NCBI GenBank assembly: GCA_033961575.1
Contig: CM066736.1
Span: 12,061,501 to 12,125,500, forward strand
From: Aselliscus stoliczkanus
Taxonomy: Eukaryota > Chordata > Mammalia > Chiroptera > Hipposideridae
Length of the DNA stretch: 64,000 bases
Direction: 5' to 3'
Shown piece after piece: positions 1-12,003 of this stretch. The notes beneath the pieces were generated by a model. That model was not told the origin of the DNA. It worked only from the letters and a program-made list of their open reading frames with translations, and did not search any database. Every line of letters starts with the position of its first letter. Position 1 is the stretch's first letter. The translations under genes and the position numbers were made by a program.

Positions 1-350
1 GGATTTCTAGGGGATGCGGAGCTCGCGCGGCAAAGTGAAATTACTACCCGGCGTGCGTGCGTGCGAGCGGGCGGCGGGCGGGGCGCGGGGGAAGCGCGCG
101 CGGCGGGCCCAGGCTGCTCCCGGGGGCGGTGGAGATGGCAGCGTGTGTGCCCGAGCGCGGAGGCCGGGCAGGGGGGCGGGGAGAGGGCTTGGGTGGAGGG
201 GTGGGGGTGGGGGCCACTACTACAGCCCCGCTCTCGCGAGACGAGGCCAGAGGACTGCTCAGCAGGTGCGTGCTGCCTGGGAGCAGGTGTGCGCCCAACT
301 TTAAAAGCCTAAGTGCGTGCTGGAGAAGCATCGGCGTGAACCTGGGCACG
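1..350. promoter_or_regulatory. CpG island, promoter-like, gene not assigned
   Basis: The first 350 bases are very G+C rich and dense in CpG, unlike the AT-rich DNA that follows. They contain a perfect TCTCGCGAGA palindrome at 232-241, a motif typical of CpG-island promoters and reported as a BANP/ZBTB33-type site, plus several GGGCGGGG Sp1-like boxes. No reading frame here resembles a known protein, so only promoter or 5' untranslated sequence is supported. By synteny with human, the neighbour left of RFC5 is KSR2 on the minus strand, so this could be its 5' end. That is inference only. Confidence 0.6.
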
Positions 351-369
351 TCCTGTCTGGCTTTCTGGC

Positions 370-372
<3 letters not shown>

Positions 373-403
<31 letters not shown>
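373..403. repeat. (GT)n microsatellite
   Basis: About fifteen uninterrupted GT units followed by GC/GT variants, at the right edge of the CpG island. Confidence 0.95.
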
Positions 404-407
<4 letters not shown>

Positions 408-944
408 CGTGCCTGTCTTTTTGTTCGTTTGTCCTTTCTTGTTACTGGGGGGAAATAAAAGAAACCAATGAGCTTCCGCGAGCTGTAGGAAGCGGCCTCC
501 CAGAACGGCTACCTTGGTCTGCAGTTACCCTGATGGGTGGCTTTCCAAGTGGAAAGGGAAGGGGGCTTTGCCTTAACCTGATTGTCACCGTGTCCTATGT
601 CCTGCATGACCTAATCCCAGCCTACCTAACCAACCTTATATCAGCAAACGATGGCCCCAGAGCTAAGGATGGATTCTACACTTTAAAATGGTTGAGGGGA
701 AAAAAAAAAAATCAAAGAAGAATATTTCAACACGTGAAAATTATAAGACATTCTCATTTCAGTGTCCATAAGTAAAGTTTTATTAGAGCGCTGCCACCCA
801 TTTGTTTATTGTCTGTGTTTACTTTTGCATTGTAACAGCAGAATTGAATAGTTGCAACGGACACTGTTATGACTTGCAAGGCCTAAAATATTTACTCTCT
901 GGACCTTTACAGAAAAGTTAGTCGACGCTAATTAAATCACCAAA
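404..944. other. Intergenic, nothing recognised
   Basis: AT-rich sequence with a short poly(A) run near 700. I see no gene, RNA or repeat family that I can name. The open frame at 317-775 is a chance continuation of the microsatellite. Confidence 0.5.
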
Positions 945-1140
945 CATATTCTTGCCTCAGAGTTCTTTGCCCTCTGTATCCCCTCTGCCTGGACCGCATT
1001 TCCCTCTAATCCTCTCCTGGTTGGCTCCTTGTCACTCAGTATCATCAACTCAAATGTCACCTCAGAGAGGTTTTATCTCCCTGACCATCTTGACTAATAG
1101 TACTGCCAACACACGTTGCCAAAGAATGTATTTAGGGTAA
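945..1140 (+). mobile_element. L2 LINE fragment (3' part)
   Basis: Contains the characteristic old L2 3' wording (CTGGACCGCATTTCCCTCT, then the stretch on tissue-typical ACTCAAATGTCACCTC). This diverged 3' end is shared with the copies at 18180-18810 and 59640-60200. Confidence 0.65.
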
Positions 1141-1518
1141 TTAGCAAAAGGCACCTCTTTCTCCAGGTGAACACAGTTCCATGCCAGGGAACTGGGCTTA
1201 CAGGGCAGAGTAGACTCAGAACATATGGTGCAATATGTGTCCCTTAAAGGAAGCCGCTTGAGAAGTAGAGAGAACAGCAGCCAGTCATGGCAAACTTTCT
1301 TTTTAGATTGTGGGCCATGGGTTTTGTAGCTCATACAGAGCTGAAGCAGCATTTTCAAAATCCCTCAGTTGATGAGAAGCTCAAGTGAGTTCCATGAGCT
1401 CTCAATCTTTTAGACTGTGAAGTTTATGAATTCCAATTCTCTGAAAAAATTTTCTTTTCACCTATTTTTCCCTTTTTTTTTTTTTTTGCTTTTTTTTTTT
1501 TAATGATGATGGGGTTTT

Positions 1519-1676
1519 TTAAAGAAATTTTATTGGGGAACAGTGTGTTTTTCCAGGATCCATCAGCTCCAAGTTAAGTAGTTGTCTTTAATCTAGTTGT
1601 GGAGGGCGCAGCTTCTTGGCCCATGTGGGAATCGAACCAGCAACATTGGTGTGATGAGCCTGCACTCTAACCACCC
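1519..1676 (-). mobile_element. Ves-type tRNA SINE, minus strand
   Basis: Reading the minus strand gives a tRNA-like head, the CTCCACAACTAGATT body, the GATGGATCCTGG box and the ACACTGTTCCCCAATAAAAT tail. The head is truncated at about 1676. This body and tail mark the bat Ves SINE group as I know it. Confidence 0.85.
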
Positions 1677-1876
1677 CCCACTCCTCTGCTTTGTTTTTCT
1701 TGAACATATTAATCAAGATTAAAACTCTTGTCTAATTCCAGTACCTTGGTCACCTGCGGGGTCTGTTTCTATTGACTATTTTTCTCTTTGTTTTCAGTAA
1801 TTTAGTCCTGTCTTGGCAAGCCTTGTAATTTTTTGTTGAATACCATACAACCTATGCATGAAAAAAAAATATGTAG

Positions 1877-2340
1877 AGGGACGGCCAAGTGGCGTGTTGG
1901 TTAAGAGTTGGCATGGGAGTGTGAGCTCTGAGCAGCAGGGCCGCCTGTTCGGATCCCAAATAGGGACCAGTGAAGCTGGCCCTCTACCGCTAAGATGGTG
2001 AACAACGACTCGACCTGGAGCTGGGCTGCCATGAGTCACCGGTGACAGGGTAGGCTGCAACAGGGCTGCAGTGGGCTGCCGTGAGCTACCGTGAGTGGCC
2101 AGCAGCTGGCATGAGCCACCATGAGCAGCCGTCCAATGGCCAGTGACCAACTGCCTCAGCCGGGAAGAGTGCAATGATCACAATGCCAACATGGGCCAGT
2201 GAAGCAACGTCCTCCACAACTAGACTGAAGAACAAAAGTATAGCAACTTGTCTGTTCCCCATCCCCGATTCCCCAATGCTGTTCCCCTCTCCCATTTGTC
2301 TGTTCCCCTTCACCAATTCCCCAATAAAATTAAAAAAAAA
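1877..2340 (+). mobile_element. Long tRNA SINE (GGCCGGCCGAGTGG head, extended body)
   Basis: Starts with a diverged GGCCAAGTGGCGTGTTGGTTAAGAG head and has a GGTTCGGATCC-like B box (GTTCGGATCCC). A roughly 300-bp CTGGGCTGCCATGAG-rich body follows, then a tail ending in CCCCAATAAAATT plus an A run. Same subfamily as 11474-12003, 32647-33099, 52884-53281 and 53951-54383. Confidence 0.88.
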
Positions 2341-2943
2341 ATGCAGAGTCTCCAGGTGATGCTATCTAATTTTAGAGAAGGCTCACCCTTTTCTCTGCAA
2401 GTCTCAGATGACACAGGGACTGACCATCTTAATCCAATCAGAGGCTGAGCTGGAAGGAGGCTGGGTTGCAGTTTTGATAACACAGCACCTAACTTTGGTC
2501 CCCACCTCTATGGCTTTCCCTTTCAGGGATTCCAACTGAGAACTTCAGGTGTTCACTGACCTCCTGGTCCTGAGCTCTAATCCTTGTCTCCATAACATGG
2601 CAAGGCTGAACACTGCTCTATTTTTCAGAAACTTTCTGCTTGGCTTCTTAGCCTCTTGGCATGCACTGTTTCAGAATTTGCCAAATGTTTTAAGAGGAAA
2701 CCACCATCTATCAAGCTCCCTTTTCTGCCCCTCCCTTCTCCCTAGGATATTAGCCTCTCAAATCCCAACTGTTATCTCTCCAGCCCTATGAGACTGCCCA
2801 AAGTTCTGCTGGTTTCTCTGTCCCCCACCAGCATGAAAAAGTGGCTGCAGGGTGTCAGCTCACCTCAACACAATTCCTCTCTCTCCAGAATCTTGGACCC
2901 TCCAGTCCTGGTTATTTCACAGCTCTCTGAATGCCTTTAAGTA

Positions 2944-2978
<35 letters not shown>

Positions 2979-3537
2979 CGATGATGATTTGATCTGGCTT
3001 TTCTAGTTGTTTTCAGAGGAATTGGTGTAAGCAATGAAAGTAGCCCATAGGTCAGCAATCATCAACAGGCAGTGCTATAAACAACACACAAATACATTGT
3101 TTGATGCCCCCCCACATTGTTTTCAATTGATTGCTATCGTGGACAGTTGTTATGCTTTGCACCCAGCCAGCCTCCTTTGAATCCCCTTCTTATGTTTGGA
3201 AAATGCCCCCATATGATGAGTCCCACCTCTCCCTAAGTAAAACTGAAGCACTTTTCCAGAAACTTCCTTCCAAAGAGGTTTCATGTGATATACGCTGTCC
3301 TACTGCAACGTGAGCAACAAAGCAGAGGAATCTATCTGATAATGAACATGGCCATCGATGTACTTGCTCACAGGTGCCCTGCCCCTGTGTAAGCTCGGTG
3401 TCCCTGCCAAGAGACCTGGCATAGTGTTCACAGGAGCAGCCCCATGGTGTGGTTTGGGCATCATCCCTGGCTGCACAGAATAAGCCTGGCTCTCCTCCCC
3501 TCCTAGAGATTCTATAGGTTTTTCTAGCCAGCTGTCT
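2341..3537. other. Intergenic, nothing recognised except a (GAT)n run
   Basis: No gene or nameable repeat family seen apart from the trinucleotide run listed separately. The local open frames lack any recognisable domain. Confidence 0.5.
2944..2988. repeat. (GAT)n microsatellite
   Basis: About fourteen GAT/ATG triplets in a row with one GAC interruption. Confidence 0.95.
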
Positions 3538-3870
3538 TAGTCTGTTCAGGTTGCCACAACAAAATACCACAGGCTGGACGGCTTAAACAACGGAAATGTT
3601 TCTCTCAGGGCTGAAGACTGGGAATCTGAGCTCAGGGTGCCAGCAGGGACGGCTCTGGGGACAGCTCCCTTCCTGGATTGCAGATGGTACCTCCATGCTA
3701 TGTGGCAGACATGGCTCATACGGCTTCCTCTTCTTACAAGGCCATGGCCCTATTGGGTTAGGGCTTCAGCCTTTTAACTTCATCTAATCTTAATTGCCTC
3801 CTAAGGACTGTAAAGATACATTGCAGGTGAGGACTTCAACATAGCAATTTGGGGGACACAATTCAGTCCA
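3538..3870. mobile_element. Old interspersed repeat, family not named
   Basis: Opens with GCCACAACAAAATACCAC and the GGCTTAAACAAC wording common to an abundant old mammalian repeat. Related wording occurs at 16206-16640 and more weakly at 20955-21450. I recognise the motif but not the family name with certainty. Confidence 0.45.
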
Positions 3871-3894
3871 TGGCACTGCCTGACTAAAGCAATT

Positions 3895-4007
3895 CTTTTT
3901 TTTTTTTTTTTTTGAGGGCAGTGTCACTGGCCCTCATATGAGGGACCCGAACCGGGGCCGCTGGCTTCCCAAGCCAGCGCTTAAGCACTGAGCCACTCGG
4001 CTGGTCC
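3895..4007 (-). mobile_element. Short head-only tRNA SINE, minus strand
   Basis: The minus strand reads GGACCAGCCGAGTGG ... AACCGGGTCCC-like ... GAGGGCCAGTGACACTGCCCTC followed by an A tail (the T run at 3896-3913). It is flanked by a perfect 13-bp target duplication GACTAAAGCAATT at 3882-3894 and 4008-4020, which fixes the ends. Confidence 0.95.
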
Positions 4008-4020
4008 GACTAAAGCAATT

Positions 4021-5203
4021 TTGCTTAAACTACCTGGAGTAGATTGTATCATTTGCAACAAGGCACCCTGACTAATATTCTTGACAATAATTCAGGAGAT
4101 GCAACAAAAAATGGAGATGTCTGGTCTTTCCGGGGAAAGAGGAACATCCAGTCACAGTGGGGAACAACTGACTAGGTGTAAGAGGCAGCTATCCCTTTCG
4201 GATGGGGCACAGGCTCTCCAGTTCATCAGGAGCCCACCCAACCCCCTTCATTCATTATTTATATTTCCCGCCTGGTTCCTGTGGGCATCTGCATTTGCAG
4301 CCTCTGATATGGCTTACGGTGGGTGGTTTGCACTGCAGATTGATAAGAACCTCCCCAATTTCACGCGTGGAGACCTGGAGCTACCTGATGAGAACTGTGC
4401 TATGCGGGGGGGATGTAGTGCATCCCCAAAACTGCATACTACCTCTGGATGACACATGTCTCTGAGTGGTTTTATCAATAGTGGGAATAAATTATTGTTA
4501 CTGGGCTACTGCATCCGCTGAACTTGGCAATAGCTTATTAGATGCCATAACTTTTAGTTTCAACTGTAAGAACAGTCTCATAGTCGGGTATCAGAAGTCT
4601 GGTTTAGTGCAATCAAAACTTCTTTCTCATGTCTAGTTTGATACCTTCTTCCCTGACCCTCTGGCTCAGCAATGAGCAACGGAGACTAGAGCAGGTGTGT
4701 CCTTTCCTGCCTCCTCCATAGCTCACCTTACTACAGGAGCAGAGGAATGAGTGGGAAAGGGACCCTATGCTACGAACAGGTGAGCACAGGTATAGTTCTC
4801 TCTTGAGTGCCTGACGCTCCCTACCCCACCCCCATGTCCTGGCAAGCTGGCTTTTTTGCGTGGGATGCCCAGGGGCCAGGGGGCGGGGGGGGCGGTGGGA
4901 ATCTTTGGAGCCTCCCTGAGGACCTTATTAGGAACCCAGTGGATATGCCGGGTACCTGCTGGCACATCCCTTTTACATTCATAACCCAGGAAGTACTTCC
5001 ACATCCTCTTTCTGAGTTCCCCTTGCATGGTAGCCTGTCCTCTTGCATGAGTCTTTTCAAGGTGACACAAGCCTAAGCACACATCCTCTGGCCCACGGGA
5101 AACAGGTTGTACCTTTGTCCTGCTGCCCTCTCTCCTCACCCTGTCATCACAGGCAGCCCCAGGCAGGCAGCCCTCAGCTGGCAGTGAGATACCAGACCCC
5201 CCT

Positions 5204-5241
<38 letters not shown>

Positions 5242-6469
5242 CTACTTTGGGGCTCCCGGTCTCAAGAGTGAGTCTTCTTTTAACCTACCTCTCTTGACTT
5301 GGGGGTTGGGAGGGGAGAAGAAAACCCCCCTACAAAGGCCTGTCAGAGAAACCTCCTTTGGATAAGACCTTGACCTTGTCTTATGTAGGCTGAAGGTTGA
5401 GCATGATTGATGGTCAAAGGACCAGTCTGGCCACCTCTTAACAGCAGGGGAAGGATTGTTACCCACTGCCCTCACCTTTGAAGCTTTAGCTGAAGGTCTG
5501 GGTCATCAGGAAAAGCCTCATTCCATATTCCCATGTCCTTTATATGAGTGATGAGCTGACCCCAGAATTCTCTAAGTTGCACTGTGACTAGGAGCCCAGA
5601 TTAGGCAAGGGCAGCTTAGAGGCGTGGCCAGTGTGCCTGGAACTGAACAAATCTGGCACTGACTTCTCGAAGGGCTCAACATACTGCTTTTTCCCATGGT
5701 ATCTCTTTTTCCTTTTTCTACTAACTCTTCAAAGAGAAAAAAAAAAATCTCTGAATACTAGTCCTCAGAATACAACCAAATCTTCCGAGATGTGAGAGGA
5801 TTATTATTGTTCTGTTCTAACTCAAAACATCAATGGCTTTTAAAAACTACCTTTGAGGAGTGCAGGCAGGACAGGACGTTCCTATCTTTAACCTTGTGAA
5901 ATTTTTCCAGCATCAGAAAACTGACTTAGTCTAGAGTTCATCTCCTCTTGGCCTTGTGCCTCTTTGTCTCTTAATTTTCCAGTGTGAGCAAAACAACCAG
6001 ATCACTCTCTTGATGGCAAGATAATTTGAGCGCACGGTAATGGACAATTTAGCCCAGTGATTTATGCTGGCTTTACAAATTAAGCGCAGAACGATGCCCT
6101 GTGAGTTTTCAGACATAGCACCCTCGGGATGGGCGAGGATGCCCACTGGGGCACTCTTCTCATACTTACAAGATGCACAGTGAAGGAGTAGCATTGAAAA
6201 TTGCAGTAAAGTGATGCCATCTACCAAGCTTACTTACTTTACACCATCTTGTCTGTAAAGTTCTGCCTTCTTTGCCCCAATGGTGTCTTTGCGTGAATCC
6301 GAAAAAAGGCAACAGCTCTGTGAAGGAACGAGGGGTCACAACTTGGGATAGGGGGGACAGAGTGCAGCCTAGGTCTTAGACTTGCCCCCGCCCCTATAAT
6401 TTCGGCGCCTTATGAAGGAACCAAACTGCATGGCATCCGTCTGTGGCAGCCGTGATTGAGTTCCCCCAT
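4021..6469. other. Intergenic, nothing recognised except a (CA)n run
   Basis: No gene supported. Open frames here, including a 156-codon one running through the CA repeat, have no recognisable domains. A (CA)n microsatellite sits at 5205-5239. Confidence 0.5.
5205..5239. repeat. (CA)n microsatellite
   Basis: About seventeen uninterrupted CA units. Confidence 0.95.
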
Positions 6470-7190
6470 TCTTTTGTTTTGTTCTTATTGTGGTGAAATA
6501 CACACACCATAAAATTTCACTAATGACACTTAGTATATTCACAGTGTTGTGTAACCATCATCACTGGCTAGTTCCAGAATGTTTTCATCACCCTAAAAGA
6601 AAATCCTGTACACATTTAGTAGTCACTCCACATTCCCCCTTCTCTCAGTCTCTGGGCAACCGCTAATCTACTTTCTGTCTCTGTGGATTTACCTATTCTG
6701 GGCATTCCATATATGTGGAATTCTATGATATTTGCCCTTTCGTGTTTATCTTATTTCATTTAGCATAATGTTTTTAAGGCTTATCTGCATTGTAGCAGGT
6801 GTTAGTACTTCCATTCCTTTGAATAGCTGCATAATATTCCACTACATGGATATACTGCAATTAGTTTATCTGCGCATCAGTTGGTGGATATTTGGGTTTT
6901 TCTCCACCTTTTGGCTGTTGTGAATAGTGCTGCTGTGAATACCTGTGTACAAGGGGTTTTTTGTTTTGTTTTGTTTTGTTTTGGAACACCCGTTTTCAGT
7001 TCTTTTGGGTGTATACCCAGGAGTGGAATTGCCAGGTCATATGGTCATTGTGTTTAACTTTTTGAGAAACTGTCAAACTGTTTACCACGGTGGTTGCACC
7101 GATTTACATTCTTACCAGCAATGGATGAGGCCTCCTCCAAGTTCTTCACATCCTCCTCTCCGGACTCTTCTTCCATTAATACAGTTTCAT
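6470..7190 (-). mobile_element. L1 LINE 3' region, minus strand
   Basis: The minus strand carries the end of an old L1: the stretch corresponding to GGAATTCCACTCCTGGGTATA, the part reading CAGCCAAAAGGTGG, and the 3' part with ATGTGTACAGGATTTTC. Diverged and with no intact ORF. Confidence 0.85.
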
Positions 7191-8464
7191 TACTAAAGAA
7201 AAAGAAAAAAAAAAAAGCTTAGTAATGGTACACTTTGGAAAGCGTGTGTTTACACATACATTTCTTGAGTGCTTACAATGTGCTAGGGAATGATATTTGC
7301 ATGGGACTTAAATATTGATGAAGGACAGTATATTCTCCAGGTTTCTTTTAGTTGCAAGGGACAAAACCCCCCAAAACACAAACTAGTTTAGGCCAAAAAG
7401 TGACTCAGGAAGTGAAAGGGAAGAACCTCCCTCTGGCAGGGCACTTCCTTTTCTCTCCCTGTCACTCAGCTCTACTTTCTTCCATCTTGGCTTCTTTTTT
7501 AGATGGCTTTTTCCTCAGGAAGTGGCAAAAATGGCCACAGACAGCTTAGCAGCCCCATCAAAAAGAGTTGCTTTTTTTCTTAGTTCCAACTAAGTTCTAA
7601 CTAGTCCCAATTTAGTTCCAACATAAGTTGTAGGACTGATTACTAACCTGGTATACGCCTCCCACACCTGAGCCAGTCACATTGGCCAAGGGGATGGAAT
7701 GGGCAGACGGGCCAGGCCTGGGCTGTGGGGTCACCCTGGAGCCTGAGAAGTGACATTAACTTTACACAAACCATGTGGTATGAGATTAAAGGAGGACTGG
7801 TCCCCCAAAGGAAAAGGAGGACGCTATTACCAGAAAATGAGGGTATGGGTGTTGAGCAAACGAAAACATCAGCACTATTCCACCATCCTTGAGGGAGTCG
7901 TGGTCTAATGGGGGAGACGCATGCAGATAAATCCGTAATTATAATATGCTCTGGGAATAAGGGAGAAGAGTATTCTAACCATAGGCAAGGCATTAAGGGA
8001 GGGGTTCTGAGAAGGCTCTATTGAAAAGGTGATTCCAAAGCTGAGACTAAAGAAGCAATGGGACTCCTCTAAGTATGCTAGAGGAACCGGCATGTGCCAA
8101 AGCACAGAGTCCTGAAATCGTTGACTACAGACAACTCCAAGGAACGTATACTTGTCACAGTGATTTTTATAGTCACAATTGAAATACTAAAACCATTCGG
8201 CCCTGCCTTGAGAAGTATTCTGCTGGTGAACCTTCATCTGCTTATAATAAGCAGCCTCTGTAGCGTGACCAACCATCCTAGTTTACCTGGGACTGAAGGA
8301 GTTCCTGGAACGTGGGGTCTTCTAGGCTAAAAGCAGGACCATCCAAGGCAAACTGGGACCATGCAGTCACCCTATGGTTAGGTCCCCAACTCATGAGCTT
8401 CGTGTGCTTCCAGTTGGGATACGTGCTATAGGAGCATATGTTGTTATGTAAGAAGGGTCCCCGT
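7191..8464. other. Intergenic, nothing recognised
   Basis: An A-rich tail follows the L1 at about 7195-7215. Beyond that I see no gene, RNA or clearly identifiable repeat. Confidence 0.45.
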
Positions 8465-8700
8465 GTGGAAACAAAACATGCACACAAATGCTCACAGGAG
8501 CACCATTCACAACAACCAGAGGGCGGAAACCATCCAACTCTCCACCACCATCTAATGAGTGGATAAGCAGAATGTGGTCCATCCATATAATGGAATGTAT
8601 TCAGCCATAAGAAGGAATGAAGCACTGACTGCTACATGGTACCACCACATGGGTGAACTGGAAAACATTATGCTAAAGGAAAGATGCCAGAAACATCAAA
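8465..8700 (+). mobile_element. L1 LINE fragment
   Basis: Diverged L1 end-of-ORF2/3' wording on the plus strand: ATGCTCACAGGAGCACCATTC, CATATAATGGAATGTATTCA, AGAAGGAATGAAGCACTGA and GAAAACATTATGCTAAAGG. Confidence 0.85.
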
Positions 8701-9003
8701 AGGAGGGCAGAGTGATTACTCTCCTTTGGGGCGGAGGCTTTGCTGTCCTCTCCAGACCCCTTTACCCCACCTTCCCCTGGAATCATTCCCTCATCTGCTG
8801 TACCTACCTGGTCCCCTAAGCACGAAAGTGTAGGATTTTCAATACGCCCAAAACAATTAGAAGACAGGCACATAAGAAAGTATGGAAATCAAACTATATG
8901 GTGACTTTCTTTTTCATTCCTTTATCATGAGATGTCAGCAGGCTACCATTTCCCCAAAAATGTTATGTGACTTTCGAAAAGTAAGGCAATTTCCCCCTAA
9001 AGC

Positions 9004-9183
9004 AGTGGTGAGTAATCTTAGCTGCACAAGGGAATTACCTGGGAAATATTTTAAAATATTGATGCCTGGGTCCCAACCCAGGGGGTCTGATTTATTTGTC
9101 TGGGGTGTAACCTGGGCATCAGGATTTTTAAAAGCTTTCCAGGTAATTCTAATGTGCAGCCAAAGTTGAAAGCTACTGCTCTA
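9004..9183. mobile_element. MER5A-like hAT miniature element
   Basis: Begins CAGTGGTGAGTAATCTTAG, contains the GGGTCCCAACCCAGGGGGTCTGATT core and ends near GAAAGCTACTGCTC. This matches the layout of the old MER5A (hAT-Charlie) element. Confidence 0.7.
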
Positions 9184-9428
9184 TAGCTTCCTTTTTAGAC
9201 AGTCACTCTTTTTTGGCCTCAGCTATCACAGGTCAAACTGTATACAAGTTGAAAATCTTTATTATTTTTACTAAAATATCTTTTGCTGTTCTCAATATCT
9301 ACCCTTATAAACACACACTATCTTTAGCTGCCCAACAGTCATCTTGACAGATACAAAGAATGTATGACTATATCATCTTGTTTTTGGAGGGGAGTCCATT
9401 GGTTCATTATCAAAAACAGCATCTAAAG

Positions 9429-9701
9429 GGGCAGCCGGTTAGCTCAGTTGGTTAGAGCACGTGCTCTTAACAACAAGGTTGCTAGTTCAACTCCCACATG
9501 GGATGGTGGGCTGCGCACTCCCCCACACCCCGGCAAATAGATTGAAAAAGGCAACTGGACTTGGAGCTGAGCTGCGCCCTCTACAACTAGACTGAAGGAC
9601 AACGACTTGACTTGGAGCTGATGTGTCCTGGAAAAAAACACACTGTTACCCAATAAATTTTTTAAAAAAAAATAGTTCGTTCTTTAAAAAAAACAAACAA
9701 G
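9429..9701 (+). mobile_element. Ves-type tRNA SINE
   Basis: tRNA-like head with A box TTAGCTCAGTTGG and B box GTTCAACTCCC, then the ATGGTGGGCTGCGC linker, the ACTTGGAGCTGA body and the CACTGTTACCCAATAAA tail. A 17-bp target duplication (AAAAACAGCATCTAAAG, one mismatch) flanks it at 9412-9428 and 9702-9718. Confidence 0.95.
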
Positions 9702-10615
9702 AAAAACAGCATCGAAAGCACCTCATAGCATCTAAAAGTTAACCCCATGTTTGTTTACTCGGTGTGAGGGGCTCTAGTCTGCAGTGTGCTAGAGCCTAAG
9801 AAGCAATCTGATAAGGAACACATGCTGTTTACCTGGGCTGGAGTCTTAATGGTTTGTCATGTGAATGCGCGTGTATTGTTCAAAGTGATCACCCCTTTCC
9901 AAAGTGCAACTGTGACGCAATTGCTGACATCCTGGCCATGCATTTTCCATGTGCCCCTGCTTATGAGCTCGCTTCCACCAGAGCGCTTCCACAGGACAAA
10001 AAAGCATCTGCTGGCAGGAAAAAAAAAAAAAAAAAAACCTGTTCCACAGCCTGGACATATTCAAGGCAAGCACCTACCCTGATACAGACCTTTGTCCGGG
10101 TCAGAGAGGAAGCCCACACCTGCCTTCCAGCTTACACATGGGCCACCTGTCTGGTCAGTAAAAGCAGGACATGCATCCTCTTCACGCCCCACCACAGCTG
10201 TCTGCACCTCGCCTTGTGGCACCCAGTTGGCTCGGCTTCTAGCACCCATCTGTGACTTGGGGAAAAAAGAAAAGAAAAAGAAAAAAAGAAATGCCTGTAG
10301 TGAGTGAACAAAATTGCCCACATTGATCCTGACTCAGAGCATCCAAAATTTGATTGCCTTCAGGGAGGCACAGCCCCTGAGTTTACTGAGCTTTTTCTTG
10401 TATTTGAGTCTGAAAAATGGAGCTGAAGTTTCTTTACAAGCCTCCTCTGCAATTTTTGGACTTTCCTTTTCCTAAGAACTGCTGAGTGGGACAGATCGCA
10501 GGTTTTCCCCTGTCTTATGTTTTTGTGCACAGAATCAGATAAATCAATTTGGTTTTCTTGGCAAATTTAGAATGCTTTTTATTTTCACCATTGGAAGTAC
10601 AAGTGTTGGCTTTTT

Positions 10616-10736
10616 TTTTTTTTTGCTTTGTTTTCTTTTTAAAGGGCAGTGTCACTGGCCCTCACATGTGGGATCCAAACCAGGGCCGCTGGCGTCCCAA
10701 GCTAGCTCTTAACCACCACACCACTTGGCCGGCCCC
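10616..10736 (-). mobile_element. Short head-only tRNA SINE, minus strand
   Basis: The minus strand has the GGCCGGCCAAGTGG head and the AGGGCCAGTGACACTGCCCT end with an A tail. A perfect 16-bp target duplication CAAGTGTTGGCTTTTT lies at 10600-10615 and 10737-10752. Confidence 0.95.
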
Positions 10737-10989
10737 CAAGTGTTGGCTTTTTAAAAGACAGACCTAGTCCATGGTTTCAGTTGAGCTGAGAAGTTAGTAG
10801 GACTCAACCCTGGGATGTTTACCCAGGCATTGATTCACTTATTCATTCAACTCGAATACCAATCAACTTCTGGTTATAAATAAAGAGTCTGATTTCCTGT
10901 TAGGATGACAAGAAAATGTAGCATTGGAGACAGCGATGAGCCTTCATCACCGCAGAGAGCTGAAGAGAGAAAGAAGACCATCCGTTGCA

Positions 10990-11225
10990 GGTAAGAACGC
11001 TGGCTCTGGATCAGATGGCCAGGTTTTGAATTCCAGCTCTGCCACCTCCTGGCCCTGTGACCGACCTTAGGCAAATGATTTCGCCTCTCTGTGTCTAGGT
11101 GTCCTCACCTGTAAAATGAGGGTAAGAATAGTATCTGCCCCCCTCCCAGGATTGTACTGAGGGTTAAATGACTCAACTTGTGTAAAGTGCTTACAGTGCT
11201 GCCTGAAAATTAGACATAACTGCTG
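10990..11225 (+). mobile_element. MIR SINE
   Basis: Diverged MIR in sense orientation: CTCTGCCACCTCCTGGCCCTG, GTAAAATGAGGGTAAGAATAG, GAGGGTTAAATGA and GTAAAGTGCTTA follow one another in the canonical order. Confidence 0.85.
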
Positions 11226-11473
11226 CTCCTGGAAACAGAAACCCCTCCAGTAACACAAAGGCAAAAATACTTTGGTGGCGTGATGGGTTTACATACATGG
11301 AGCACTCCCACCAATCTGTTTTTTTAAAAACCGATATTGAGTTCAAATGGGAAGACCCCGTTCAGAATTTTTCCAAGTGCTAAATGCTGATCCGTTGCCT
11401 CAGAGCCACCTAGGTTGTTTAACAGGCCTCCTATGTGATTATGAGGTGCACTAGAGTTAGAAAAGTAGGAACA

Positions 11474-11920
11474 GGGGCCGGCCGAGTGGTGCGTTGGTTA
11501 AGAGATGGCTTGGGATGCCAGCTCTGAGCAGCAGGGCCCCAGTTTGGATCCTACATGAGGGCCAGTGTCACTGCGTCCTCTACAGCTAAGATGATGAACA
11601 ACAGCTCCACCTGGAGCTGGGCTGCCATGAGTCGCCGATGAAGGCATAGCTGCAGCCCCTGCTGCAGTGAGCTGCCATAAGCTACAGTGAGTGGCCAGTA
11701 GCCAGCATGAGCTGCCATGAGCCATCCTGAGTGGCCGTCCAACGGCTGGCAACCAATCTGCCTCACCCGGGAAGAGCGCAATGAGCACAATACCAACATG
11801 CGCCAGTAAGGTGAAGTCCTCCACAACTAAACTGAAGAACAAAAGGACAGCAACTTGTCTATTCCCCTTCCCAGATTCCCCAACACTGTTCCCTCCCCCA
11901 ATTCCCTAATAAAATCTTGA

Positions 11921-11992
<72 letters not shown>

Positions 11993-12003
11993 AAAAAAGA
12001 AAG
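11474..12003 (+). mobile_element. Long tRNA SINE with expanded (GAAA)n tail
   Basis: A GGGGCCGGCCGAGTGGTGCG head, a GTTTGGATCC B box and a long CTGGGCTGCCATGAG body lead to the CCCTAATAAAATCTT tail. The tail then runs into (GAAA)n. The flanks AGTAGGAACAG (before 11474) and AGTAGGAATACAG (after 12003) are an imperfect target duplication, so the microsatellite is part of the insertion. Confidence 0.92.
11919..12003. repeat. (GAAA)n microsatellite born from a SINE tail
   Basis: Roughly twenty GAAA units, nearly pure, directly following the SINE AATAAAATCTT tail. Confidence 0.95.

Noticed and set aside
11919..12003. Possible CRISPR-like or satellite array
   Set aside because: Simple (GAAA)n tail of a SINE. 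No spacers, and this is mammalian DNA.
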